Source: Streptomyces sp. ADI95-17 (GTDB lineage: Bacteria; Actinomycetota; Actinomycetes; Streptomycetales; Streptomycetaceae). From it: a DNA stretch of 64,000 nt. The notes below the pieces were generated by a model that ran no database searches, was not told the origin of the DNA, and saw nothing but the letters and a program-made list of their open reading frames with translations. Below are positions 42,973 to 51,397 of this stretch, piece by piece (position 1 is the first letter of the stretch; every line of letters starts with the position of its first letter). The stretch lies in NCBI RefSeq assembly GCF_003846175.1, contig NZ_ML123051.1:89783-153782 (forward strand), read 5' to 3'. Both the position numbers and the translations under genes were made by a program.

Positions 42973-43892
42973 TGCCCATGCCCTCCGTGAACACGCCGTC
43001 CACCGGACCGGCCGGCACCACCGCAGGGGACGACACCGAGTTCCGTACTCTGCTCGACCGGCTCTCGGACAAGGCCACCGCGGACTACTACAACCCGTTC
43101 ACCACCTTCGACTGGCCTCCCACGATCCCCGCCGACGGGCTCTGGATGTCCCCCGAACTGCTCTCCGTCCACGGCACCGGGCTGATGGACGAACTCAGCC
43201 CCGCCCAGCTCCAGGCCCTGGGCCGGTGGGAGAGCGTCAACTTCTACAGCCTCAACGTGCACGGCATCCGTGAACTGCTCATCGAAGTCACCCGGCGCAT
43301 CCACACGACCGGCTTCGAGCTGCCCTCCGAGTTCTTCCACCACTTCATAGGTGAGGAGAACGACCACATGTGGTTCTTCGCCACCTTCTGCCTCAAGTAC
43401 GCCGACAAGATCTACCCCGACAGAACGGTCAAGCTGCCCGAGGCCCCGCGTGCACAGGACGTCGAGAACTTCCTGGTCTTCGCACGGATCCTGATCTTCG
43501 AGCAGATCGTGGACCACTACAACGTCCACCTGGCCGCAGACCAGCGTCTGCACCCGACCGTCCGGCACATCAACCGGCTCCACCACCAGGACGAGTCCCG
43601 CCACATCGCGTTCGGCTGCCGGCTGGTGCAACTGCTGTGGGAACGGCTTCTCGACCGGGGCCTGAACGAGGCGGACCGGCTCGACCTGCGCGACTACCTC
43701 GGCCGCTACCTCACCACCAGCATGGAGTCCTTCTACAGTCCGGCCGTCTACCGGGACGCCGGCCTCACGGACGGCTTCGCGCTGCGCCGACGGCTGCTCG
43801 CCCACCCCGCCCGGCAGGCCGCCCACGCCAAGGTCCTGCACAAGACCACCGACTTCCTGCACCGGATCGGGGTGTTCGATGCCCGTCACTGA
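42972..43892 (+). CDS. AurF-like diiron N-oxygenase
   Basis: 306 residues of the AurF family (p-aminobenzoate N-oxygenase type). Probable iron ligands: E129 and H132 in GEENDHMWFF, E177 in ILIFEQIVDHY, H204, E208 and H211 in LHHQDESRHIAFG, plus one N-terminal Glu such as E87. The E-x2-H and H-x3-E-x2-H spacings match AurF. The family oxidises amines to hydroxylamines, nitroso or nitro groups, and some members act on carrier-bound amines. Three in-frame ATGs exist (42960, 42972, 42978); 42972 has GGAGG 5 bp upstream. It follows the phosphatase without a gap and overlaps the ligase gene by 14 bp. Confidence 0.87.
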   Translation: MPMPSVNTPSTGPAGTTAGDDTEFRTLLDRLSDKATADYYNPFTTFDWPPTIPADGLWMSPELLSVHGTGLMDELSPAQLQALGRWESVNFYSLNVHGIRELLIEVTRRIHTTGFELPSEFFHHFIGEENDHMWFFATFCLKYADKIYPDRTVKLPEAPRAQDVENFLVFARILIFEQIVDHYNVHLAADQRLHPTVRHINRLHHQDESRHIAFGCRLVQLLWERLLDRGLNEADRLDLRDYLGRYLTTSMESFYSPAVYRDAGLTDGFALRRRLLAHPARQAAHAKVLHKTTDFLHRIGVFDARH

Positions 43893-44754
43893 CCCCACGG
43901 CCCCGGGTGACACCGGGACCACCTGGTCGGTCAGGGACGGCCTGGCCACCTTCGACGAACCCGCAGTCCTGCTGAAGGCCGCACTCGACGAGGTGTTCAC
44001 CCGTTGGGGCGCCGAGGCCGGAGCCCGGCAACAGAGCTACCCACCACTGCTGCGCGCCGACGACCTGCGCACCCTCGACTATTTCCGGAACTTCCCGCAC
44101 CTGGGCAGCCCGGTCACCCGGATCCGTACCGACCGGCTGGCCGCGCTCGCCGCGGACCGGTCCGGAGCCACCGCACTGCCCGCGGCCGACCTGGCCGACG
44201 CCACCCACCTGCTGCCCTCCGCGGCCTGCTACGGCTGTTTCCTGCACCTCACCGGCACCAGCGCGGACGACCCGGTCCTGATCACCACCGTCGCGCAGTG
44301 CTTCCGCGGGGAGGACCACCACGAAGGGCTGCGCAGACTCTGGGGGTTCACCATGCGGGAGATCGTGTGCGTCGGTTCCGCCGAGGACGTACGCGCCCAT
44401 CTCGACCGGCACCAGCAGCGGATCCTCGCCTTCGGCACGGCCCTCGGCCTCACCCTGGACCGGCGGCCCGCCACCGACCCGTTCTTCCAGAAGGACGGGG
44501 CCCGCACCGTCATGCAACTGCTCGCCCCGGTCAAGGACGAGTACCTGCACACCGACGGCACCGCCGTCGCCTCCACCAACAACCACCGCAACTTCTTCGG
44601 TGAACGCCGAACCATCCGCCACGCGGGCCGCCCGGCCTTCACCGGCTGCGTCGCCTTCGGCCTGGAACGCTGGGTGCATGCCCTCGGCGACCGCTTCGAC
44701 GGGGACCTGGCCGCCGCACACCGCGCGGTACGGCAGGCTGGGGAGCGCTCGTGA
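43879..44754 (+). CDS. Amino acid:[carrier protein] ligase, seryl-tRNA-synthetase-like
   Basis: 291 residues. It is a stand-alone class II aaRS-like core without a tRNA-binding arm. These homologues adenylate glycine or alanine and load the phosphopantetheine arm of a carrier protein. Likely zinc ligands are C117 (AACYGC), E161 and C257 (TGCVAFGLERW), close in spacing to those I recall for the characterised rhizobial enzyme (131, 176, 279). Motif 2 is QCFRGEDHHEGLRRLWGFTM, motif 3 FGLERW. A cognate carrier protein is encoded two genes downstream. The start overlaps the AurF-like gene by 14 bp. Confidence 0.88.
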   Translation: MPVTDPTAPGDTGTTWSVRDGLATFDEPAVLLKAALDEVFTRWGAEAGARQQSYPPLLRADDLRTLDYFRNFPHLGSPVTRIRTDRLAALAADRSGATALPAADLADATHLLPSAACYGCFLHLTGTSADDPVLITTVAQCFRGEDHHEGLRRLWGFTMREIVCVGSAEDVRAHLDRHQQRILAFGTALGLTLDRRPATDPFFQKDGARTVMQLLAPVKDEYLHTDGTAVASTNNHRNFFGERRTIRHAGRPAFTGCVAFGLERWVHALGDRFDGDLAAAHRAVRQAGERS

Positions 44755-45800
44755 CCCGGCTGGCCGCCCTGCTGGGGCTCGAACTGCCGCTGCTGCAAGC
44801 CGGCATGGGCGCCGTCGCCGGCCCCGCTCTGTGCGCGGCAGTGTCCCGCGCCGGAGCGGGCGGCACCCTCGCCCTGTACAAGGAACCGCCCGCACGGGCC
44901 GCCCGTCTGGTCCGGGAGGCGGCGGCGGCCACCGACCGCCCGTTCGGGGTGAACGTGGTCCCCGAGGTCACCGGCCCGGCCCGCTGCCTGGACCAGCTGC
45001 GCGCCGTCCTGCCCGAACTGCCCAGGGGCGGCTTCGTCACCACTTTCGGGCTCCTCGGCAACGCCGATGCGGTACGGGCCGTGCAGGCCGCCGGACACCC
45101 GCTGGTGGTCCAGACCGGCACCCTCGCGGACGCCGAGGCCGCTCTCGGTCAGGGCGCGGCCGCTCTGGTCCTCCAAGGCACCGAAGCCGGTGGCCACCTG
45201 CTGGGCCAGGACCCCGTGGACCGCCTGCTGGTCACCGTCCGGGCCCGCCACCCCCGGGCGGTACTGGCCGTCGCGGGCGGGATCGCCACCGGGAAGGACC
45301 TCGCCGACGCCGTGGCCCGGGGCGCGGACGGCGCCATGGCCGGAACCCTCTTCGTACCCGCCGAAGAATCCACCGCGCACCCCGAGTTCAAGCGGCGAGT
45401 GATCGAAGCGGCGGCCGACGACACCCTCATCACCTCCCTCTTCGACATCGGCTGGCCGCACCGCCCGCACCGCGTCCTGCGCAACCCCCTCACCACCACC
45501 ACGGACCGCGCGCCGGCCACCTTCATAGCCACTACGAGGGTGGACGGCCGAAACCACCCGGTCCCGCGCTACAGCGCGGCGGCACCGGGCGACGCCACCA
45601 CCGGCCGCATCGAGGAGATGGCCATGTACTGCGGCCGGTCCTGCACCCGCGTCACCGCTCCGCACCCGGCCGCCGTCGTCGTCGCCCGGATCCGGCGGGA
45701 GTACGAGGCCGAGCGGCAGACCGCGAAAGGCGCCCCGAACGCCACCACCGCAGCACACACAAGCAGGTCCGAAGAGCCGCACCGGATCCAGGAGAGGTGA
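44751..45800 (+). CDS. Nitronate monooxygenase-like flavoprotein
   Basis: 349 residues. A TIM-barrel FMN enzyme: LPLLQAGMGAVAGPALCAAV at the N-terminus, QTGTLADAEAALGQGA, and LQGTEAGGHLLGQDP with the catalytic His of the class. AVAGGIATGKDLADAVARGA binds phosphate. Family members oxidise nitronates (2-nitropropane dioxygenase) or, as FabK-like forms, reduce enoyl chains. Next to an AurF-like N-oxygenase the nitronate reaction is the more telling possibility. About 45 residues at the C-terminus, rich in Thr/Ala/Arg, are likely disordered. GTGA overlap with the ligase. Confidence 0.85.
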   Translation: MTRLAALLGLELPLLQAGMGAVAGPALCAAVSRAGAGGTLALYKEPPARAARLVREAAAATDRPFGVNVVPEVTGPARCLDQLRAVLPELPRGGFVTTFGLLGNADAVRAVQAAGHPLVVQTGTLADAEAALGQGAAALVLQGTEAGGHLLGQDPVDRLLVTVRARHPRAVLAVAGGIATGKDLADAVARGADGAMAGTLFVPAEESTAHPEFKRRVIEAAADDTLITSLFDIGWPHRPHRVLRNPLTTTTDRAPATFIATTRVDGRNHPVPRYSAAAPGDATTGRIEEMAMYCGRSCTRVTAPHPAAVVVARIRREYEAERQTAKGAPNATTAAHTSRSEEPHRIQER

Positions 45801-45802
45801 CC

Positions 45803-46036
45803 ATGGACGATGCGATCAAGCCGGTCGTCGACTGGCTGCGCGAACGCAACCCCACCGTCGAAGAGATCCCGGAGGACCTCGATCTGATCGAGAACCGGCT
45901 GATCGACTCGCTCGCCTTCATGGAGTTCATCCTGCTGCTGGAAGACGTGATCGGCCGGGAACTGCACCTCGACCAGATCGACGTGGACCAGTTCCGCACC
46001 CTCCGCTCCCTCACGGACCACTTCCTGAAGAGGTGA
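45803..46036 (+). CDS. Stand-alone acyl/peptidyl carrier protein
   Basis: 77 residues with the phosphopantetheine site at Ser36 in LIDSLAFMEFILLLEDVIGR, followed by helix III and a basic end. The sequence before it (PTVEEIPEDLDLIENRL) has the acidic helix II typical of carriers. It begins 2 bp after the flavoprotein with GGAGAGG as RBS. It is the obvious partner of the amino acid ligase, tethering the amino acid while other enzymes act on it. Confidence 0.93.
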   Translation: MDDAIKPVVDWLRERNPTVEEIPEDLDLIENRLIDSLAFMEFILLLEDVIGRELHLDQIDVDQFRTLRSLTDHFLKR

Positions 46037-46043
46037 ACCGCCC

Positions 46044-46595
46044 ATGACGCAGGCCTCACCGCCCCCCGGACCCGGCCGGGTCACCTCCCTGCACCTCGCC
46101 GCGCACACCGGCGAGCCCACCTTCTGCGTCGCGCAGGCCCAAGCGGTGACCGGCCGCGGCCTCGCAGGTGACCGCAACTACTGGGCGGGTCCGGGCCCCC
46201 GGCCCCGGCGCCGGGGGACCGGACGGGCATCCGGAGTCTGCGACGTCACCCTCATCGAGACCGAGACCCTCGACGCCCTGGCCCACGAATACGGCATCAC
46301 CCTCACCCCCGCCGAATGCCGCCGCAACCTGGTCTGCCGCGACATCAGACTGAACCCACTGGTGGACCAGGAGTTCCAGGTCGGCACCGTGATCCTGCGC
46401 GGTCTCGGACTCAGCGAACCCTGCGCCCGCCTCGAACAGTTGGTACGCTCCGGCCTGATCCGCGGCCTGCTGCACCGCGGCGGACTACGGGCGGAGGTGA
46501 TCCGCGGCGGGACGATCAGGGTGGACGACCGGGTCCACCCGCTGCTGCACGAAGCGTGGCCACACCTGCCACCCGTCCCGGCAGACCATCCCTGA
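46044..46595 (+). CDS. MOSC-domain protein
   Basis: 183 residues. MOSC domains bind the molybdenum cofactor or reactive sulfur through a conserved Cys, here in LSEPCARLEQLV. GRGLAGDRNYW and IRLNPLVDQEFQVGTVILRG are the other signature parts. Relatives such as mARC and YcbX reduce N-hydroxylated compounds, usually with other domains, so it may act on an N-oxidised intermediate or handle sulfur. It begins 7 bp after the carrier protein and is probably the last gene of the coupled block. Confidence 0.88.
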   Translation: MTQASPPPGPGRVTSLHLAAHTGEPTFCVAQAQAVTGRGLAGDRNYWAGPGPRPRRRGTGRASGVCDVTLIETETLDALAHEYGITLTPAECRRNLVCRDIRLNPLVDQEFQVGTVILRGLGLSEPCARLEQLVRSGLIRGLLHRGGLRAEVIRGGTIRVDDRVHPLLHEAWPHLPPVPADHP

Positions 46596-46991
46596 AGGGC
46601 CGGCACGGGTACGCCGTGCCGCACCCGGACTCCGCCCACGCCCACCGATCCGAGGCCCCGGGCACCCCAGCCCCGGCCGCCGCCACCGCGCTGCTCGCCA
46701 TCCCGGCGGACGCCGGCCATCCCACCCCCCTCCCGACGCCGACCTGGTCGCCACCCACCTCTTCGTCTCCGCATCGCCCCCTGACCCGGAGGCGCGTTCG
46801 CCGACGGCAGGCGACCGACCGGCCACTTGTCGCACCGGCACGCCCGGTGAATCGTGAAGAAGCCCGCAGTCCGGCGCACACCTCGCCAGGAACGGGCCCC
46901 AAGCGTCCACGTCCGTGGCCCCGGACGGTTCGCCCGCGCACCGCGCGGGGAGCGGACCGACCGGCCCGCGGCCCTGCAGGCAGGAAGAAGC
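46596..46991. other. 396-bp gap before the propeller gene
   Basis: No supported gene and no clear terminator. An in-frame GTG at 46854 could lengthen the following gene by 46 residues, but the Arg/Pro-rich text has no RBS. Confidence 0.5.
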
Positions 46992-48365
46992 ATGGCGATC
47001 GAAGGCGCCGCCTCCGGGCGGAAGAACAACAACACGGCACCGGACTTCGGCGCGGACACCCCGTCGGTCAAGGCCGTCGAACGCGCGGAGCGGGCTCGCG
47101 AGGAACTCGCCGGGACAGGAGCGGCCGTCTCCGTCCGCCTGCTGGAGTGGGGCTTCGCCCTCAGCCTCGACCAGCGGTCGGTCGACCGCCTGGCGCCTCC
47201 CGACGGCAGCGGGCCCGTCAGCGGATTCCCCGGCCTCGTTCAGGAAGTGCTCGCCGGAGTCCTGCCCACAGCGCTCGCCGAGACCGCCGGCGCGCGGCTG
47301 CCCGGCCGCGTCGAACAGATCCGGCCGACCGCCCGGGGCACTGGATGCGAGCTGCTCTCGCCATGGGCCGCACCCACCCTCCTCGCCCCCATGGCCCGCG
47401 ACGCGCCGCCGAGCGAAACCGGCCTGTGGTTCAGCGTGTTCGAACCGCACACGGGCTGGGGATCCGACACGCAGTTCACAGCCCGCTACGCCTCCGAAAC
47501 CCCGGCCCTGGCCGTCTTCCACGAGGACCTGTACTGCGTCTACCAGGGCCGGGGCGACAATCCCGCCCTCTGGTGGACCGCGCACCGCGCGGACGGAAGC
47601 TGGTCCGAGGACCGGCCCTTCCCCGCCCACCACACCCTGGGCAGCCCGGCTCTGGCCGTGTTCCAGGACCGGCTGTACTGCGCACACCGGGGCGGCTCGG
47701 GTGACTGGGGAATGGCGCTGACCTCGTACGACGGCGACGGCTGGAGCCCGGACCGGCCGGTCCCCGACGCCGGGAGCGTCTACGGCCCGGCGCTCGCCGT
47801 TTTCCACGACGCCCTCCATCTCGCCTACGCCGACGCCGCCCAGCGCATCATGGTCACCACCAGCCGGGACGGCCGCACCTGGGACACCCCCGAACCGGTC
47901 CCCGGCTGCGCCACCACGAGGTCCCCGGCGCTCGCCGTGTACGACGGTGCCCTGCACATGCTGCACAGCAACCCCAAGGACGGGGCGATCCACTGGACCC
48001 GGCTGCGTGACACCACCTGGACCTCCGAGGGCGCACTGCCCGGGCACCGCACCCGGAGCAACATCGGCCTCGCCGTCTTCGACGGCAAGCTGATGTGCGT
48101 CCACCGCGACCCCGCCCGCCAGCAGCTGTGGTGGTCCGCCTTCGACGGCACCGGGTGGAGCACGGACACCGAAATACCCGGCCACAGCAGCAAATACGGT
48201 GCAGCACTGGCCGTGTACCGGGACCGGACCGGCACCCGCGACCAACTCCTGTCCATCCACCGGGGCCACGCCCAGCGCTTCGTCACCGCGACCGGGGAGG
48301 TGCTGATCGACGAGGACCCGGCCGGGCTGCACGAACTCGACGATCCGAGCTCCGTCGCCGACTGA
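46992..48365 (+). CDS. Six-repeat beta-propeller protein, lectin-like, unknown function
   Basis: 457 residues. The N-terminal 150 residues have no recognised fold. From about 165 on there are six repeats of about 46 residues, each beginning with a version of PALAVF-x-DxLYCxHRG and ending in a W-S-x-D-x-P turn; the repeated unit resembles fucose-binding and PLL-type lectin propellers. There is no signal peptide. AGGAAG precedes the ATG. It is separated from the MOSC gene by 396 bp but lies on the same strand before a strong terminator. It could bind a glycosylated product or be an independent gene. Confidence 0.75.
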   Translation: MAIEGAASGRKNNNTAPDFGADTPSVKAVERAERAREELAGTGAAVSVRLLEWGFALSLDQRSVDRLAPPDGSGPVSGFPGLVQEVLAGVLPTALAETAGARLPGRVEQIRPTARGTGCELLSPWAAPTLLAPMARDAPPSETGLWFSVFEPHTGWGSDTQFTARYASETPALAVFHEDLYCVYQGRGDNPALWWTAHRADGSWSEDRPFPAHHTLGSPALAVFQDRLYCAHRGGSGDWGMALTSYDGDGWSPDRPVPDAGSVYGPALAVFHDALHLAYADAAQRIMVTTSRDGRTWDTPEPVPGCATTRSPALAVYDGALHMLHSNPKDGAIHWTRLRDTTWTSEGALPGHRTRSNIGLAVFDGKLMCVHRDPARQQLWWSAFDGTGWSTDTEIPGHSSKYGAALAVYRDRTGTRDQLLSIHRGHAQRFVTATGEVLIDEDPAGLHELDDPSSVAD

Positions 48366-48469
48366 GACCGGCTCCGCGCGGACCCGCAGTCATGCACGGC
48401 ACACCACACCACCGAGGCGTGCACGGGCGACGCCGTTGCACTGCGCTGCGGCAGCGAGCACCGCGCGGG

Positions 48470-48497
48470 AGGCCCCGGGACATCGAGTCCGGGGCCT
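48470..48497 (+). terminator. Hairpin terminator closing the cluster
   Basis: Stem AGGCCCCGG / CCGGGGCCT with a 10-base loop that can extend by G-A-C pairs and one bulge. It is followed by GC-rich sequence without T-run. Confidence 0.75.
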
Positions 48498-48571
48498 CGC
48501 GAGGCCCGGCTCACCGGCCGGTCCCGGACGTCTTCCTGGCCTTCCGATCCGTGGCCCTACAGTGTCCGGGG

Positions 48572-49025
48572 CTAGGGAAGGGGTGTGGCCTCGTCGGGGA
48601 TTCGCTGCGCGGCGTACCGGCCCAAGGCGTGGAGCATGGCCTTTTGCCGGGTCGCGGGCAGGAGACGTTCGAGGGGTGACCAGGCCCGGTCGATCGTCCT
48701 GCGGGACTCGGCAAGGACGGCATGGGAGGTTTCGCAGCCGGTGAGAAGGCCGACAGCCGCACCCGCGGCGGCCTGGGCCGCGGGCGCGGCCGAACTCCTC
48801 CCGGAGCCCGAGATACCGCACAAGACGTCCTCGAACCTCTTCCTGGCGGACGGCACCGTCGTCGGGCGGACGCTGACCCGGTTCGGCGACCGCTGACGGC
48901 TTCACCGCAAGCCTGACGGTCTACGTGCCCACCACACGTCCGCGCGACGTCCCGGAGCACCACCTTCGGCACTACGCCGTCGAGTTCAGGAACTGGATCA
49001 CCGCCGCCACGACGGCCCGTGCCTG
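48572..49025. pseudogene. Remnants of two or more genes
   Basis: On the minus strand 48572-48700 reads WSPLERLLPATRQKAMLHAL then YAAQRIPDEATPLP, coding-like and resembling the end of a helical regulator. On the plus strand, 48810-48897 (EIPHKTSSNLFLADGTVVGR) and 48905-49024 (HHLRHYAVEFRNWITAATTA) are other C-terminal fragments ending in stops. None has a credible start. I treat the region as decayed DNA, and cannot name the families. Confidence 0.4.
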
Positions 49026-49233
49026 AGGCCTTCGGCCGGATGCAGACCGATCCGCCTCGCTCCTGTCCCCGGCAACCCCGGTGGCCCTGCCGAGCAGACG
49101 ACCGATCCTGCGTCGGGCATCCAACTGCCGTTCATCCAGGGCTCATTGACTGTAGTCGTCCGCCGCTGCTGTAATCCACTCGCCCCCGAAAATCGACGTT
49201 CCGCAATGCAGAACAAAGAGAGGGTGGAATCGG

Positions 49234-50109
49234 ATGAAGCTGGGCAGGGTCTCGGCGGTCGTGGCAATCGCGGCCGCGACACTCATCGGGAGTGCGGCGT
49301 CTCCCGCAATGGCCGCGACCTGGACACGAACGGCCGACTATCAGCGGTGGACAGGGCTCAATGCGCTTGAGCGCGGGCAGGGTGTGGCGACGGACGGTAC
49401 GCATTTCTACTATGCCGGGCCCGGCGGGATGGTGAAGGCCACCGTCGCCAACGACTCGGAGGTCGCATCATCGGTGGCCCCGATTCCCTGGGGGCTGAGC
49501 GGGACGTACGGCAGCGATCACATCGGGGACGTGGAGTACTACGGCGGCTATGTGATCGCGCCGATCGAGGATGGCGATGGCTACCAGCATCCGCTGCTGG
49601 CGCTGTACAACGCGAGTGACCTGAGCTACACGGGTCGCTATGTGCAACTGCCCCTGGCACAGATGCCGGGCGGTGTGCCGTGGGTCGCGGTGGACGCTGC
49701 CGCAGGACTGGTCTACACCTCGCCCTGGGATCAGGATGCCGCGAAGGGCACGAACAAACTGGTCGCCTACAGCCTGAATGACCTGCTGAGCCTTCCGGCC
49801 GGTTCGACGCTTCCTGTGGTGAGGACCGTGACACTGTCGCAGCCCCTGAGCAGGATCCAGGGCGCCGCGATGTGGCAGGGCAAGCTCTATGCCTCGGTGG
49901 ACGACTCGGCGAAGTCGGTCTACTCGATCGATGTCAGCACCGGTCAGGTTGCCTACGAGTTCCATCAGGACGTCGAGTCCGGAGACGAGGTTCAGGGGAT
50001 CGCCGCCTGGGACTTCGGTCCGTCGGGCGGTCAGCTGCACATCGTCAATGTGGGATCGGGCTGGAAGTCGATCTTCCTCTATCTGCAGCACTACACCATG
50101 ACCGGCTGA
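49234..50109 (+). CDS. Secreted protein, propeller-like, unknown function
   Basis: 291 residues with a Sec signal peptide (KLGRVSAVVAIAAATLIGSA, cleavage after ASPAMA, about residue 27). The mature protein has aromatic-rich beta repeats (YYGGYVIAPIEDGDGYQHPL, LLALYNASDLSYTGRYVQLP, AMWQGKLYASVDDSAKSVYS) suggesting a beta-propeller. There are no cysteines. GAGGGTGG precedes the ATG. I do not recognise a function; it seems a single gene. Confidence 0.8.
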   Translation: MKLGRVSAVVAIAAATLIGSAASPAMAATWTRTADYQRWTGLNALERGQGVATDGTHFYYAGPGGMVKATVANDSEVASSVAPIPWGLSGTYGSDHIGDVEYYGGYVIAPIEDGDGYQHPLLALYNASDLSYTGRYVQLPLAQMPGGVPWVAVDAAAGLVYTSPWDQDAAKGTNKLVAYSLNDLLSLPAGSTLPVVRTVTLSQPLSRIQGAAMWQGKLYASVDDSAKSVYSIDVSTGQVAYEFHQDVESGDEVQGIAAWDFGPSGGQLHIVNVGSGWKSIFLYLQHYTMTG

Positions 50110-50699
50110 ATCGGCACAGCATCGGGCATTCATCGACGAGCGAGATCGAGCAGGACGGCGTCCTGTATCCGGCATCCGCGGACGAGTCGGCCGTCCTGCC
50201 GGCCACCAGGCCGGCCGGCTCGGTGCTGTGTCGGTCCTGGAGCCGCTGTGAGGCACCACGTGCTGGACGAGCCGTTCGTTGTCACGGGCACATGGTGGCG
50301 AGCGTGCATCATCCAGGGCGGCGCCCTCTCGACGACACAGCAGTCAGGCAGAGCGGTGAAGCCGGAGGCGTCCTTGGGGCGGCTCCGGCTCGCTCGCGAG
50401 GTCAAGGTGTCGTTCGGCCCAGGTCACGGGCTTGCCCGCGTACGCCGAGTGGGCCGGGACCGGTGCTGTGTGGCGGACCTCGCTGCCCATGCCTGCATCC
50501 ATGATTCGGTCACGGAGCAGTTGCATGACCGGCCGGACAAGTCCTGGACGAGCAGTGGTCTGCTGCCGGAACTGGACGGGGCCGAACGTGCTGATGGCTG
50601 TCGTCGGGGTTGGGGCTTGCCGAGGCCGGCGCCGCCGGCGGCCGGCAGGTGTGCTCACCCGTGGACCGTGGGCTTTTGTGCCTGCGCGCAGGGAGCAGG
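50110..50699. other. 590-bp intergenic stretch
   Basis: No supported gene. A few short open frames on both strands are Arg/Ser/Gly-rich and look non-coding. Confidence 0.5.
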
Positions 50700-51311
50700 T
50701 CACGCACTCCGATCGTTCCCGCTGAACAACCTGTCCAGATGCAAATCGATCGCGACGAGCGCGTCCTGCGGCCGGATCACGCCCAGTTCGATCAGGGGGG
50801 TGAAGCCGGTGAGGGCGAGCAGCAGGTTGGTCTCGGTCGCCGGGTCGCGGTCGGAGCCGATGTGTCCGTCCGCGATCGCATGGCGGACCAACTGCTCGGC
50901 CAGGGCCCGTCCTTGGGCGAGGCCGCGGCGCGCCTGCTCGTGGACGGCCTCGTCGTGCAGCGCCTCCAGGACGTAGGCGGCACTCATCCGGCTGGTCGCG
51001 CGGGCGTCGGCATGCAGGGGGAGCATTTCCGCGAGCGTCAGTCGCAGCACGTCGCGAGGGTGCGGACGGTCGCCGAGCTTCTTGAGTCCCCGCTCGACGC
51101 GCAGCGACGTCTGCTCGGACGCGAAGTCCATGGCGAAGGAGAGCATGGCGGCCCGGGAAGCGAAATAGTGCTGCAGCTGCCCGAGGGAGATGCCCGCCTC
51201 CTGCGCCACCACACGCATCGTCAGGTGCGCGACGCCGCGCTGCTCCACCACCCGCCACAGCGCGCGGGCGATCGCCTCGCGGCGTCCGCGGTGATCCACC
51301 TGTTTCGGCAT
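50700..51311 (-). CDS. TetR-family regulator
   Basis: 203 residues, close to the BetI/TetR_C_6 type. The helix-turn-helix is REAIARALWRVVEQRGVAHL and AGISLGQLQHYFASRAAMLS. It is divergent from the carboxylesterase, with 86 bp between starts, and probably regulated it before the esterase was broken. The ATG is at 51309-51311. Confidence 0.88.
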   Translation of the reverse strand: MPKQVDHRGRREAIARALWRVVEQRGVAHLTMRVVAQEAGISLGQLQHYFASRAAMLSFAMDFASEQTSLRVERGLKKLGDRPHPRDVLRLTLAEMLPLHADARATSRMSAAYVLEALHDEAVHEQARRGLAQGRALAEQLVRHAIADGHIGSDRDPATETNLLLALTGFTPLIELGVIRPQDALVAIDLHLDRLFSGNDRSA

Positions 51312-51397
51312 CGCCGGACCTTCCCTCGTGTTCTGCCGTGCCCCGAAATCTTTCCAATACGGTTGACATAATACATGTGACCTATAACCCTGATGTC

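Noticed and set aside
46485..48332. 615-residue minus-strand open frame
   Set aside because: Antisense to the MOSC and propeller genes; Gly/Val/Arg-rich text with no family signature.
36550..48365. NRPS or PKS assembly line
   Set aside because: No condensation, adenylation, ketosynthase or thioesterase domains are present; the only carrier protein is stand-alone.
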